A model generated the notes under the pieces. It did not search any database. It saw only the letters and a program-made list of their open reading frames with translations, and had not been told where the DNA came from. A DNA stretch of 64,000 nucleotides, from positions 1-64,000 of the forward strand of contig JAFUEH010000009.1 of assembly GCA_017463985.1 (NCBI GenBank), written 5' to 3'. This DNA is from Eubacterium sp. Its GTDB lineage: Bacteria > Bacillota > Clostridia > Oscillospirales > Acutalibacteraceae. The translations under genes and the position numbers were made by a program. Below, one piece after another: positions 7,017 to 16,300 of this stretch (position 1 is the stretch's first letter; each line of letters begins with the position of its first letter).

Positions 7017-8402
7017 CTAATGTAATTGCGGGATGACGGCGCTGGAGATGCCGAAGAAGAGCAGGAGCGCCACCGCGTCCACGATCGTTGTAATGAACGG
7101 GGAGCTCATCACCGCCGGGTCGAAGCCGACGCGCTTGGCGAGCATCGGGAGCGAGCAGCCGATGAACTTGGCAAACACGATCTCCACCACGAGCGTCAGG
7201 CAGATCGCCACGTCGATGATCAGCGTGATCTCGCTGTTATGGAACAGCAGCCGGTCGACGAGCCAGATCTTCACAAAATTGACCGCCGCCAGCGACAGGC
7301 CGCAGACAAGGCCGACGCGCACTTCCTTCCAGACCACGCGGAAATAATCCTTAAACGCGACCTCACCGAGCGACATGGCGCGGATGATCGTAACGCTCGC
7401 CTGACCGCCGGAGTTACCGCCGGTGTCCATCAGCATTGGAATAAACGCCGTCAGGATCGTCAGCGTGGCGAGCTTTTCCTCAAAGCCGGTGATGATCGAG
7501 CCGGTAAAGGTGGCGGACACCATGAGCAGCAGCAGCCACGGGAAGCGGCTCTTCCACGTTTCAAAGACCGTGGTTTTTAAATACGTCTTTTCCGTCGGCA
7601 ACATAGCGTTCATCTTTTGGATATCCTCGGTGTTCTCCTCCTGGATAACGTCGAGCGCGTCGTCAACGGTGATGATACCGACCAGTCGTTCCTCCATATC
7701 CACGACGGGGAGCGCCAGGAAGTCGTACTTACTCAGCTGCTGCGCCGCGAGCTCCTGGTCGTCGAGCGTGTTGACATAGATCACGTTCGTTTCCATGAAT
7801 TCCTCGATGATGTCATCGTATTCATGCAGCAGCAGCTCCTTGACCGTCGTAACGCCGAGGAGGTGACGGGAATCGTCCGTCACGTAGCAGGTATAGATCG
7901 TTTCCTTGTCCACACCGGTACGGCGGATACGCTTGAAGGCGTCCTCAACCGTCATGCCCTTTTTCAGGTCGACGTACTCCGGCGTCATGATCGAGCCGGC
8001 AGAGTCCTCCGGATACTTGAGCAGCGCGTTGATCGAGCGGCGGGTCTCGCTGTCGGTATTCTTCAGAATACGCTTGACCATGGTCGCCGGCATTTCCTCA
8101 ATAATATCGACGGCGTCGTCGATGTAGATCTCGTCGAGCACCTCGCGCAGCTCCGTATCGGTGATCCCGTGGAGCAGCGTCTCCTGGGTATCGGGGTCAA
8201 GCTCTACGAAGGTTTCCGCGGCATTTTCCTTGGACAGCAGGCGGAAGAACAGCAGCCGCTGGTTCGGGAAATCCTCTAACACCTCTGCAATATCGGCAGG
8301 GTTCAGTTCATTGAGCACTAGCTTGATCTCCGACAGCTCGCGCCGTTCGTAATGCGCCTGTATCGTTTCTATCAATTCTTCCCTGAGCTCTTCCATTTCC
8401 AT
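7017..8402 (-). CDS. mgtE: Magnesium transporter MgtE
   Basis: The 461-residue product has the full MgtE layout. An N-terminal superhelical domain (residues 1-135, many helical repeats such as LVLNELNPADIAEVLEDF) is followed by two CBS domains (about 140-260; MTPEYVDLKKGMTVEDAF and VVDMEERLVGIITVDDALDV). The five-helix membrane domain contains the conserved MLMDTGGNSGGQASVTIIRA. MgtE is a dimeric Mg2+ channel gated by Mg2+ binding to the N and CBS domains. The gene appears single. The ribosome site is weak (AAAGGCGGGTGAGCAGCT before ATG), and no M-box Mg2+ riboswitch is visible in the 90 bases upstream. Confidence 0.96.
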   Translation of the reverse strand: MEMEELREELIETIQAHYERRELSEIKLVLNELNPADIAEVLEDFPNQRLLFFRLLSKENAAETFVELDPDTQETLLHGITDTELREVLDEIYIDDAVDIIEEMPATMVKRILKNTDSETRRSINALLKYPEDSAGSIMTPEYVDLKKGMTVEDAFKRIRRTGVDKETIYTCYVTDDSRHLLGVTTVKELLLHEYDDIIEEFMETNVIYVNTLDDQELAAQQLSKYDFLALPVVDMEERLVGIITVDDALDVIQEENTEDIQKMNAMLPTEKTYLKTTVFETWKSRFPWLLLLMVSATFTGSIITGFEEKLATLTILTAFIPMLMDTGGNSGGQASVTIIRAMSLGEVAFKDYFRVVWKEVRVGLVCGLSLAAVNFVKIWLVDRLLFHNSEITLIIDVAICLTLVVEIVFAKFIGCSLPMLAKRVGFDPAVMSSPFITTIVDAVALLLFFGISSAVIPQLH

Positions 8403-8492
8403 AGCTGCTCACCCGCCTTTCATAAGATCGTATCGTATCGAATATTGTCGAATATTATCTATTATCTTATTACATCTATATTCTTCCGGCGA

Positions 8493-9341
8493 TTATTCCT
8501 CCGCCGGTGCAAAGAACGGGACCTCGTCCGCGTCCTCGGTTTTCACCGTCAGCCGCTTCGCCAGCAGCAGGAACAGCCACAGCAGCACCAGCCCGCCGCC
8601 GACCGCGCCGACGGTCACCAAAAACGCCGGCTTTTGGTAAAACAGCTCGCCCTTCACAAGGGTCTCAAAGTCCGGACTCGCCAGCGCAGCCTTGACCTCC
8701 TCGGTCGTCTTGTCGAGCCGCGTCAGCTTAAAATTATACTGGCGGCTTTCGCCGTTTGAGGCGATCACCGTGGCGGAAATTGTCGGTTCCTGTCCGGCCG
8801 CCACCTCAATTTGCTGCGGCAGGTCGCAATACGCGCCGACGTCCTGCGTCACGACCGTCAGCTGCAGCAGCGTCATATCCGAGGGGATATACAGCCGGTA
8901 GTCCGTCGTCTTTTCGCTGAGCGCCGGATACACCTCACCGAGGCGGCACTGCACCTCTGACAGGTAATTATTCGCGCTTTCGGTGTATGTCTTAGCGTTC
9001 GCAAAGCCGAATGTATAAATATTCGTGCCGTTTTCATATTCCAGCGTGACGGTCACGCCGGTCTGGTGCTTCGCATCGTCGAGCACGTAGGTCACGAACA
9101 GCTCCGCGTCGCCCTCGATCGCATAGCTTTTCAGCGTCGGGGTGGCAGTCGGGTCGTCCAGCGTCAGCGTATATTCGTTCTCCGTTGGGGAAAACGGCTC
9201 GTTGACGGCGGCGTTTTTGAACGCGATCGCCGTGAGTACCGGACGGGAATCCGCCGGTGCGTCCTCCGCCAGCGCCGGGGTTGCCATGCTGCCGAGCAGC
9301 GCCACCGCGCCGAGCAGGATCAGGGCCGTCAGCTTTTTCAT
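8493..9341 (-). CDS. Secreted, membrane-anchored protein with cadherin-like beta-sandwich repeats
   Basis: The 282-residue protein has a signal peptide (MKKLTALILLGAVALLGSMA ... ALA) and two or three beta-sandwich repeats resembling the cadherin-like PF12733 type (AIAFKNAAVNEPFSPTENEY; TTDYRLYIPSDMTLLQLTVV). A transmembrane helix near residues 240-265 and a short acidic cytoplasmic tail follow. Such repeats are found in clostridial surface proteins and mediate contacts; no enzyme is visible. AGGAG lies seven bases before the ATG at 9341; the reading frame extends upstream but without a ribosome site. It lies 37 bases after the next gene on the same strand, so both may be co-expressed with rpe. 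Confidence 0.65.
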   Translation of the reverse strand: MKKLTALILLGAVALLGSMATPALAEDAPADSRPVLTAIAFKNAAVNEPFSPTENEYTLTLDDPTATPTLKSYAIEGDAELFVTYVLDDAKHQTGVTVTLEYENGTNIYTFGFANAKTYTESANNYLSEVQCRLGEVYPALSEKTTDYRLYIPSDMTLLQLTVVTQDVGAYCDLPQQIEVAAGQEPTISATVIASNGESRQYNFKLTRLDKTTEEVKAALASPDFETLVKGELFYQKPAFLVTVGAVGGGLVLLWLFLLLAKRLTVKTEDADEVPFFAPAEE

Positions 9342-9378
9342 CTTGTCACTCCTTTCGGGGTGTGTCGAACCTTGTCGG

Positions 9379-10524
9379 TTATACTTCCTCAATACAGTAC
9401 AGGGTCAGTCCGGCAGCGTCCAGATACGGCTTCAGGGTCGCCGGAGACAGGTCCGTTCTGACCGTGTACAGCTGGTTCTCCGCCGGTGCCGGCAGCGCCG
9501 CTACGGCCGCCGCGATCGGATCTTCTGCGGTGTCGTCCGTATTTTCTTCACCGTCGCTGTCCTCGTCGTCAGCATCTTCGTCGTCGGTATCCTCGTCGGT
9601 GTCCTCGGTCGGGGCAGCCGGCTCGTTCACCGTCACCGTGATCTCCTGCAGGAGCTTCACGCTCGTGCCAAGCTCCGCACTGAGGCGCGCCGCGAGCGCG
9701 TCATAGCCGTCCTGATGACCCTCCGCCGCCTCGGCCGGCAGGTCACAGTCCGCGAGCAGGAATACCGTCACACCGGCGGCATTACACTCCTGTATCAGAT
9801 CCCGAATATACTGATAGGTCAGCTCGCTGTCGGGGTTCAGCCAGGTATTGCCGTCACTGTCGATATAAAAGGATTCGCCGCTCATCAGCGCCATGTCCGG
9901 CGCGTGGGCAGGCGCCACGTTATCCGCATAACAGCTGATACGGGCGATCGGCAAAATACCGTTTTCACGTAGCTTTTCCACCGACTGCGCCAGTGCGGTT
10001 GCCGGTGCAGACACCGCGCCGAAGGTATCGACCAGCGCCAGTGTGGAGCGGTAGCCGACCGTGCCGTCCGACCGCTTGGCGTCGAACACGATGCCGGTAT
10101 AGCCGTCGCGCAGCGTATCGTCCACAACGGACGACAGCATCACCGCGCCGTCCAGGCTGAGCGATTCCTCATGGAGCGCCTGTGCTGCGACCGGTAAGGC
10201 GTTCAGGTTGCCCTCCTGCGCGCGGTTTTCCATCGCGCGTTCCAGCGGCGCCGCATGGCGGATAATGAACACATCCGCGCCGATATACCCGATACAGACG
10301 ATCAGCAGGCAGCAAGACACCGCGAGCACACGCTTTTTACGTTGACGGCTACGCGCCTTCTTCGCAGCGCTGTTCTGCTGCGCGGCGCGCTTGGCATGGC
10401 TTGCCTCGGCGCTCTCGTCACCCGGAAGGTATTTGTCGGCAAAGTCAATGGCTCTGCCCTGCTCCGGCTCCGTCCAGTGCTGATCACGCGGACGGCTGCG
10501 CCGGTTATTCCGTTTCTTTTTCAT
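9379..10524 (-). CDS. Membrane-anchored DUF4015-like putative glycoside hydrolase
   Basis: The 381-residue protein has a basic N-terminus (KKKRNNRRSRPR, QRKKRVL), one transmembrane helix near residues 85-105, and an extracellular domain containing DGYTGIVFDAKRSDGTVGY, ENGILPIARISCYADN and a Tyr-rich strand. This matches DUF4015 TIM-barrel proteins, annotated as putative glycoside hydrolases. A very acidic linker (EDTDEDTDDEDADDEDSD) separates a C-terminal stretch. The start at 10524 lies inside the last codons of rpe (20-base overlap) with AGGAGG just three bases upstream, an unusually short gap that suggests coupling to rpe. Catalytic residues were not assigned. Confidence 0.6.
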   Translation of the reverse strand: MKKKRNNRRSRPRDQHWTEPEQGRAIDFADKYLPGDESAEASHAKRAAQQNSAAKKARSRQRKKRVLAVSCCLLIVCIGYIGADVFIIRHAAPLERAMENRAQEGNLNALPVAAQALHEESLSLDGAVMLSSVVDDTLRDGYTGIVFDAKRSDGTVGYRSTLALVDTFGAVSAPATALAQSVEKLRENGILPIARISCYADNVAPAHAPDMALMSGESFYIDSDGNTWLNPDSELTYQYIRDLIQECNAAGVTVFLLADCDLPAEAAEGHQDGYDALAARLSAELGTSVKLLQEITVTVNEPAAPTEDTDEDTDDEDADDEDSDGEENTDDTAEDPIAAAVAALPAPAENQLYTVRTDLSPATLKPYLDAAGLTLYCIEEV

Positions 10525-11170
10525 AAGCCTCCTGCGCATTCTGCCGCAGCAACGCGATCGTCGCCGCCGGATCGTCGCTTTTAAACACAGCGCTGCCGGC
10601 CACAAACACATTTGCACCGGCCGCGGCGGCCAGCTTGACGGTATCGGCATTCACGCCGCCGTCCACCTCAATATCGCCCTGATAGCCCAGCGCGCGCAGC
10701 TGTGTAATCTTCGGCATCATGTCCGCCATAAAGCTCTGGCCGCCGAAGCCCGGCTCCACGGTCATGACCAGCACCATCGCCAGCCGGTCAAGATACGGCA
10801 CCACGGCGTCGACCGGCGTTTTGGGCTTGAGCGCCACCGCCGCCTGCTTGCCGAGGGCGTGGATTTTATCAATCGTCGCACCGATGTCGCTGTTGCTCTC
10901 TGCATGGAAGCAGATCAGATCCGCGCCGGCCCTGGCAAAGTCCTCTACATAATCGAGCGGGTCGGTGATCATCAGATGCACGTCAAACGGCACGCGGCAC
11001 ACCTTTTTAATGGCGGCGACTACCGGCGCACCAATCGAGATATTCGGCACAAAATGGCCGTCCATCACATCCACGTGGATCATGTCCGACGCGGCAATAC
11101 GGTCCAGCTCCTGCGCCAGGTTGGCATAATCGCTGGCTAAAATGGACGGTGAAATCTTCATGGTCATCAT
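10505..11170 (-). CDS. rpe: Ribulose-phosphate 3-epimerase
   Basis: The 221-residue TIM-barrel enzyme interconverts D-ribulose 5-phosphate and D-xylulose 5-phosphate in the pentose phosphate pathway. Diagnostic segments are KISPSILASDYANL, HVDVMDGHFVPNISIG (metal His and Asp), PFDVHLMITDP, VMTVEPGFGGQ and DIEVDGGVNADT. Three possible ATG starts lie within the first four codons (MMTMK); the third gives the family's usual N-terminus. It leads an operon with two envelope proteins and has a good promoter. Confidence 0.96.
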   Translation of the reverse strand: MMTMKISPSILASDYANLAQELDRIAASDMIHVDVMDGHFVPNISIGAPVVAAIKKVCRVPFDVHLMITDPLDYVEDFARAGADLICFHAESNSDIGATIDKIHALGKQAAVALKPKTPVDAVVPYLDRLAMVLVMTVEPGFGGQSFMADMMPKITQLRALGYQGDIEVDGGVNADTVKLAAAAGANVFVAGSAVFKSDDPAATIALLRQNAQEAYEKETE

Positions 11171-11204
11171 ACGCAGCTTCTCCCAGATAGATAGTTATTT
11201 AATT

Positions 11205-11233
11205 ATTATACTCTTTTAGGCGGCATAAATCAA
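11205..11233 (-). promoter_or_regulatory. Promoter of the rpe operon
   Basis: Minus-strand TTGATT (11228-11233), 17-base spacer and TATAAT (11205-11210). Confidence 0.8.
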
Positions 11234-11321
11234 GTTTTTCCCACAACAGCGTATTTTTATGCATTAGTGTGTATATTTATTTGTGAATATGCCCACAATT
11301 TGCCGGTTTTTCGCCGCCTGT

Positions 11322-11371
11322 TTTGAATATTAATACAAAATAACCGAATATTTATTGCATTTTTATTCAGT
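11322..11371 (+). promoter_or_regulatory. Two candidate ARG boxes (ArgR operators) upstream of argG
   Basis: Consensus ArgR half-sites are TGAAT and ATTCA four A/T bases apart. Box 1 is TGAAT-ATTA-ATACA (11324-11337); box 2 is TGCAT-TTTT-ATTCA (11356-11369). Each has one mismatch. Centres are 32 bases apart, about three helical turns. Box 2 overlaps the argG -35 box, which fits repression by arginine-loaded ArgR. Confidence 0.65.
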
Positions 11372-11382
11372 CTTGCTATAAT
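11355..11382 (+). promoter_or_regulatory. Promoter of argG-argH
   Basis: TTGCAT (11355-11360), a 16-base spacer and TATAAT (11377-11382). Confidence 0.8.
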
Positions 11383-11416
11383 GGTATCAGTCAATAAAAG
11401 CAAAGGAGAACGCGCC

Positions 11417-12655
<1,239 letters not shown>

Positions 12656-12672
12656 GCAAAAAGGAACACATT

Positions 12673-14049
12673 ATGGCACAGCTATGGAAAGGGCGCTTTA
12701 AGAAGGCGCTCGCCAAGGAAACAAACGACTTCAACGCCTCGATCGGCTTTGACTGCCGGATGTTCGAGGAGGACATCAAGGGCTCGATCGCGCACGCGAC
12801 CATGCTCGGCGCCTGCGGTATCATTGCGCAGGACGAGGCGGATAAAATTGCGGCAGGGCTGTCGGACATTCTCACCGACCTGCAAAGCGGCGCGCTGACG
12901 ATCGACATGGAGGCAGAGGATATTCATACCTTCGTCGAGGGAGAGCTGACAGCACGGCTCGGTCAGACCGGCAAGCGCCTGCACACGGCACGCTCCCGTA
13001 ACGACCAGGTGGCGCTCGACCTGCGCATGACGCTGAAAAAGGAAATTGACGCGGTAAGCGATCAGCTCAAGGCGCTCATCACCGTCCTTTGCGACAAGGC
13101 AGCGCAGCACACCCAGACGATCATGCCGGGCTACACCCACCTACAGCGCGCACAGCCGATCACCTTCGGGCATCACCTGATGGCATACACGGCCATGCTG
13201 CTGCGTGATCTGGAACGGCTGGCGGACGTCAAGGCGCGCATGAACGTCTTGCCGCTCGGCTCCGGCGCGCTCGCCGGAACGACCTATCCCCTGGACCGCA
13301 GCCTCGTGGCAGAGCTGCTCGGCTTTGACAGCGTTTCGCAAAATTCACTGGATGGCGTATCTGACCGCGACTTCTGTTTAGAGCTGGCGGCGGCGCTTTC
13401 CGTCATCATGGTGCACCTGTCGCGCTTCAGCGAGGAGATTATTCTGTGGTGCTCGTGGGAATTCAAATTTGTCGAGCTGGACGACGCATTTTCCACCGGC
13501 TCGAGCATTATGCCGCAAAAGAAAAACCCTGACATTGCGGAATTAGTCAGGGGCAAAAGCGGCCGCGTATTCGGTGACCTCACCGCGCTGCTGACCGTGA
13601 TGAAGGGCATTCCCCTCGCCTATAACAAGGATATGCAGGAGGACAAGGAGGCGATTTTTGACGCCGTGGACACCGTCAAAATGTGCCTGAACGCCTTTAC
13701 GCCGATGATCGACACGATGACCGTGCTGGCCGACAATATGCGCAGCGCGGCGGCGAAGGGCTTTATCAACGCGACGGACTGCGCCGACTATCTCGTCGGC
13801 AAGGGACTCCCCTTCCGCGACGCCTACAAGGCGACCGGCGAGCTCGTGGCGCTGTGCATCGAAAAGGGGCTGACGCTGGAGACGCTGCCGCTCCGGGATT
13901 ACCAGGCGGTTTGCGCACTGTTTGACGACAGCGTGTACGAAGTCATCAACCTCGAAAAATGCGTGGCTGACCGGCTGGTAGAGGGCGGTCCGAGCGCGCA
14001 GAGCGTAGAAAAACAAATTGCAATAGCAAGGTCTGCTATCGCTGAATAA
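12673..14049 (+). CDS. argH: Argininosuccinate lyase
   Basis: The 458-residue enzyme of the fumarase/aspartase superfamily splits argininosuccinate to arginine and fumarate. It begins with LWKGRFKKALAKETNDFNAS, has TARSRNDQVALDLRM, the active-site GYTHLQRAQPITFGHH and the superfamily signature GSSIMPQKKNPD. It follows argG in one operon and ends at a strong terminator. Confidence 0.97.
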   Translation: MAQLWKGRFKKALAKETNDFNASIGFDCRMFEEDIKGSIAHATMLGACGIIAQDEADKIAAGLSDILTDLQSGALTIDMEAEDIHTFVEGELTARLGQTGKRLHTARSRNDQVALDLRMTLKKEIDAVSDQLKALITVLCDKAAQHTQTIMPGYTHLQRAQPITFGHHLMAYTAMLLRDLERLADVKARMNVLPLGSGALAGTTYPLDRSLVAELLGFDSVSQNSLDGVSDRDFCLELAAALSVIMVHLSRFSEEIILWCSWEFKFVELDDAFSTGSSIMPQKKNPDIAELVRGKSGRVFGDLTALLTVMKGIPLAYNKDMQEDKEAIFDAVDTVKMCLNAFTPMIDTMTVLADNMRSAAAKGFINATDCADYLVGKGLPFRDAYKATGELVALCIEKGLTLETLPLRDYQAVCALFDDSVYEVINLEKCVADRLVEGGPSAQSVEKQIAIARSAIAE

Positions 14050-14061
14050 TGCTTCCGACAA

Positions 14062-14097
14062 AAAACTGCTTCACCAAGCGTGAAGCAGTTTTCTTTT
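14062..14097. terminator. Bidirectional terminator between argH and ddh
   Basis: A 12-bp stem, AAAACTGCTTCA (14062-14073) and TGAAGCAGTTTT (14081-14092), lies between converging genes with T runs on one side and A runs on the other. Confidence 0.88.
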
Positions 14098-14112
14098 TAC
14101 GTATTGAATTGA

Positions 14113-15093
14113 TTACAGACAGTGGGCTCTGAGCTCTTCGCCGCTCTTGGCACTGAGGTAGGCCGGTGCAATATCAAATACCGTCATCGCGCCGGACTTG
14201 CCCTCGGCGTTCAGCCGCGCCGCCGCTCTGGCATACGCCACCAGCACCGAACCGGTGAATTCCGGATTGGAATCGAGCTTGAGGCTATACTCGATCACGT
14301 GCTTGGTGCCGTCGCTGGTCGTGCCGGAATACAGTACCGAGCCGCCGTGCGGCAGGCCGCTGTGATCGCGCGCCATTTCCTCCGCGGTGATGAAATGCAC
14401 CGTCGTGTCATAATCCGCAAAATAGTTCGGCATGGTCTTGATCTCGTTTTCGATACGGGCGAGGTCAGCGCCGTCCGCGGCTACCACAAAGCACTCACGG
14501 GTGTGCTTTTCACGCGTGGTGAGGGTCGGGTTTTCGCCGTTCCTGACGCGCTCCAGCGCCGCCGGCACCGGAATCGTATACTGACGGCAGTCCAGCACAC
14601 CGTCAATTCTTCTGACCGCGTCGGAATGACCCTGGCTGACGCCCTTGCCCCAGAAGGTATAATCATTGCCGTTTGGCAGCACCGCGCTCGCATACAGCCG
14701 GTTCAGGCTGAACATACCCGGGTCCCAGCCGCAGGAGATCACGCCCACCTTGCCGGCCGCCTTCGCCGCCGCGTCCACATTCGCAAAATGAACGGGAATA
14801 TTCGCATGGGTATCGAAAGAATCAATGACGTTGTAAAGTGCCGCAAACTTTGGCGTCATTGTCGGCAGGTCAGTCGCAGAGCCGCCGCAGATGATCAGCA
14901 CGTCCAGCGCCTCGTTACCGCTCTCGAGGTCAGCGATCGACTTGACCGGTACGCCCTCGGTGGCGATCGTCAGCGCCTCCGGCGCTCTGCGGGTATACAC
15001 CGCCGCCAGCTCGGTATCGCTGTTCATCTTGATCGCCGCTTCCACGCCTCTGCCGAGGTTGCCGTAGCCTAAAATGCCAATTTGAATGCTCAT
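14113..15093 (-). CDS. ddh: meso-Diaminopimelate D-dehydrogenase
   Basis: The 326-residue NADPH enzyme makes meso-diaminopimelate from tetrahydrodipicolinate in one step, feeding peptidoglycan and lysine synthesis. It has an N-terminal Rossmann fold (IGILGYGNLGRGVEAAI), LIICGGSATDLP, SFDTHANIP and ISCGWDPGMFSLNR, followed by WGKGVSQGHSDAVRRIDGV, all typical of Ddh. This route bypasses the succinylase and acetylase routes. It has its own promoter, is monocistronic and ends at the shared terminator with argH. Confidence 0.96.
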   Translation of the reverse strand: MSIQIGILGYGNLGRGVEAAIKMNSDTELAAVYTRRAPEALTIATEGVPVKSIADLESGNEALDVLIICGGSATDLPTMTPKFAALYNVIDSFDTHANIPVHFANVDAAAKAAGKVGVISCGWDPGMFSLNRLYASAVLPNGNDYTFWGKGVSQGHSDAVRRIDGVLDCRQYTIPVPAALERVRNGENPTLTTREKHTRECFVVAADGADLARIENEIKTMPNYFADYDTTVHFITAEEMARDHSGLPHGGSVLYSGTTSDGTKHVIEYSLKLDSNPEFTGSVLVAYARAAARLNAEGKSGAMTVFDIAPAYLSAKSGEELRAHCL

Positions 15094-15123
15094 CGTATTG
15101 TCCTCCTAAAACATGATAGGTAT

Positions 15124-15152
15124 ATTATATAAAAAATCCGTCCGTTTTTCAA
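15124..15152 (-). promoter_or_regulatory. Promoter of ddh
   Basis: Minus-strand TTGAAA (15147-15152), 17-base spacer and TATAAT (15124-15129); AGGAGG follows before the start. Confidence 0.8.
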
Positions 15153-15189
15153 TAGCTATCTTGCGCGTTTTTCCAGCGCGCCTTCACGC

Positions 15190-15222
15190 AAAAGAAGAAC
15201 CGATAGCAAAAGGCGCTATCGG
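15190..15222 (-). terminator. Terminator of the dlt operon
   Basis: The stem CCGATAGC (15200-15207)/GCTATCGG (15215-15222) is followed on the minus strand by TTCTTCTTTT, just after the last dlt gene. Confidence 0.8.
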
Positions 15223-15229
15223 CTCGTTA

Positions 15230-16282
15230 TCAGGCTTCATCGTTATTGTGGGGATTTTGCTTTTCTTCCTCGATGGCTTCGGCAAAATTCTCCACGGTGT
15301 CGTCCCAGTAGGCGTAAGCAGGATCGCCGCGGCGGTCCTCTAAGCCGTATCGGTCGCGCAGGTAGGTGCCGTAATAGGCGCTGACCTTTTCGGCACCGTA
15401 ATAGTTCGCGTGGTTACCGGCGTCACGGAAATCGTGCGACGCGTCCAGCCCTAGCTCATCCCACAGCAGGTTGAAATCCAAAAAGTCGATCCCCTGCTCC
15501 TGCGCCAGCTGCGCCATTGCGTTGTGACGCTCGTAGCTCCAGGAATTCGTGGTCGGCACCTCCATCAGCAGCACCTGTATTCCCTCCTCACGGCAGAGGT
15601 CCAGCATATCCTGCAGTCCAGCCGCCTCGGCGTACGCCAGGTCGTCCACGTTGTCGCTCGGAGCCATAAAATCGCCCGGCTCGAACGGCTTCACCTTGAG
15701 CGAAAGATGATAGCCGTGCGAATACAGGTCACGGTCCGCACCGGCACTGCTCTTAAAGGTCGCCTTCCACTTGTCGTGGAACACGAACACCGACAGCTTG
15801 CTTTTAATAAAATCGTCTAGCAGGTCAGGGTCGGTTTTGTCAAAGAAGCGGTCGAGTGCCTTTTCGCCGGCCTCCAGACTGTAATCGCGTCCGCGGTCCG
15901 GCGCCTCCTTATACAGCATATCCGTTTCGATCACGACAACCGCCGGATGCTGCGTTTTCAGCAGCTCCTGCAGCATGAGGTAGGACTGCCGCACGCTCTG
16001 CAGCGGTGACGCGACGTTGGTCGACGTCACACCGGCAGCCGTCCACGCCACGGTCGGCGCGATCGCAGAATACAGGTCGCTGTTACCGAACGCCGCCACC
16101 TGCAGCGAATTGTCAGGCTCGAGCAGATAGGAATAGGCGTTGGCGTACTTGTTGTTATACTTCGCCGCGTCCTTCACCGTGAACACGCAGCGCGAAAAGA
16201 CCTCCAGCAGCACGGCAAACGCCAGCAAAAACGCCAGGATCTTGACAGCACCTATTAATTTTTTTTTGGTCGTTTTTGTCAT
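15230..16282 (-). CDS. DltD-like SGNH-family protein of the D-alanylation operon
   Basis: The 350-residue protein has one N-terminal membrane helix (about residues 10-30) and an extracellular domain. A GNSDLYSA motif resembles the nucleophile block of SGNH/GDSL enzymes, and DASHDFRDAGNHANYYGAEK near residue 300 supplies the acidic residue and His. This matches the layout of DltD, which acts outside the membrane in moving D-alanine onto teichoic acids. Similarity to the canonical DltD sequence is hard to judge by eye, so I keep it as DltD-like. It starts 18 bases after dltB and is last in the operon. Confidence 0.75.
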   Translation of the reverse strand: MTKTTKKKLIGAVKILAFLLAFAVLLEVFSRCVFTVKDAAKYNNKYANAYSYLLEPDNSLQVAAFGNSDLYSAIAPTVAWTAAGVTSTNVASPLQSVRQSYLMLQELLKTQHPAVVVIETDMLYKEAPDRGRDYSLEAGEKALDRFFDKTDPDLLDDFIKSKLSVFVFHDKWKATFKSSAGADRDLYSHGYHLSLKVKPFEPGDFMAPSDNVDDLAYAEAAGLQDMLDLCREEGIQVLLMEVPTTNSWSYERHNAMAQLAQEQGIDFLDFNLLWDELGLDASHDFRDAGNHANYYGAEKVSAYYGTYLRDRYGLEDRRGDPAYAYWDDTVENFAEAIEEEKQNPHNNDEA

Positions 16283-16300
16283 GTTGTCAAATTATTTTTA

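Noticed and set aside
8403-8492. M-box magnesium riboswitch before mgtE
   Set aside because: The gap is only about 90 bases and lacks the conserved M-box blocks.
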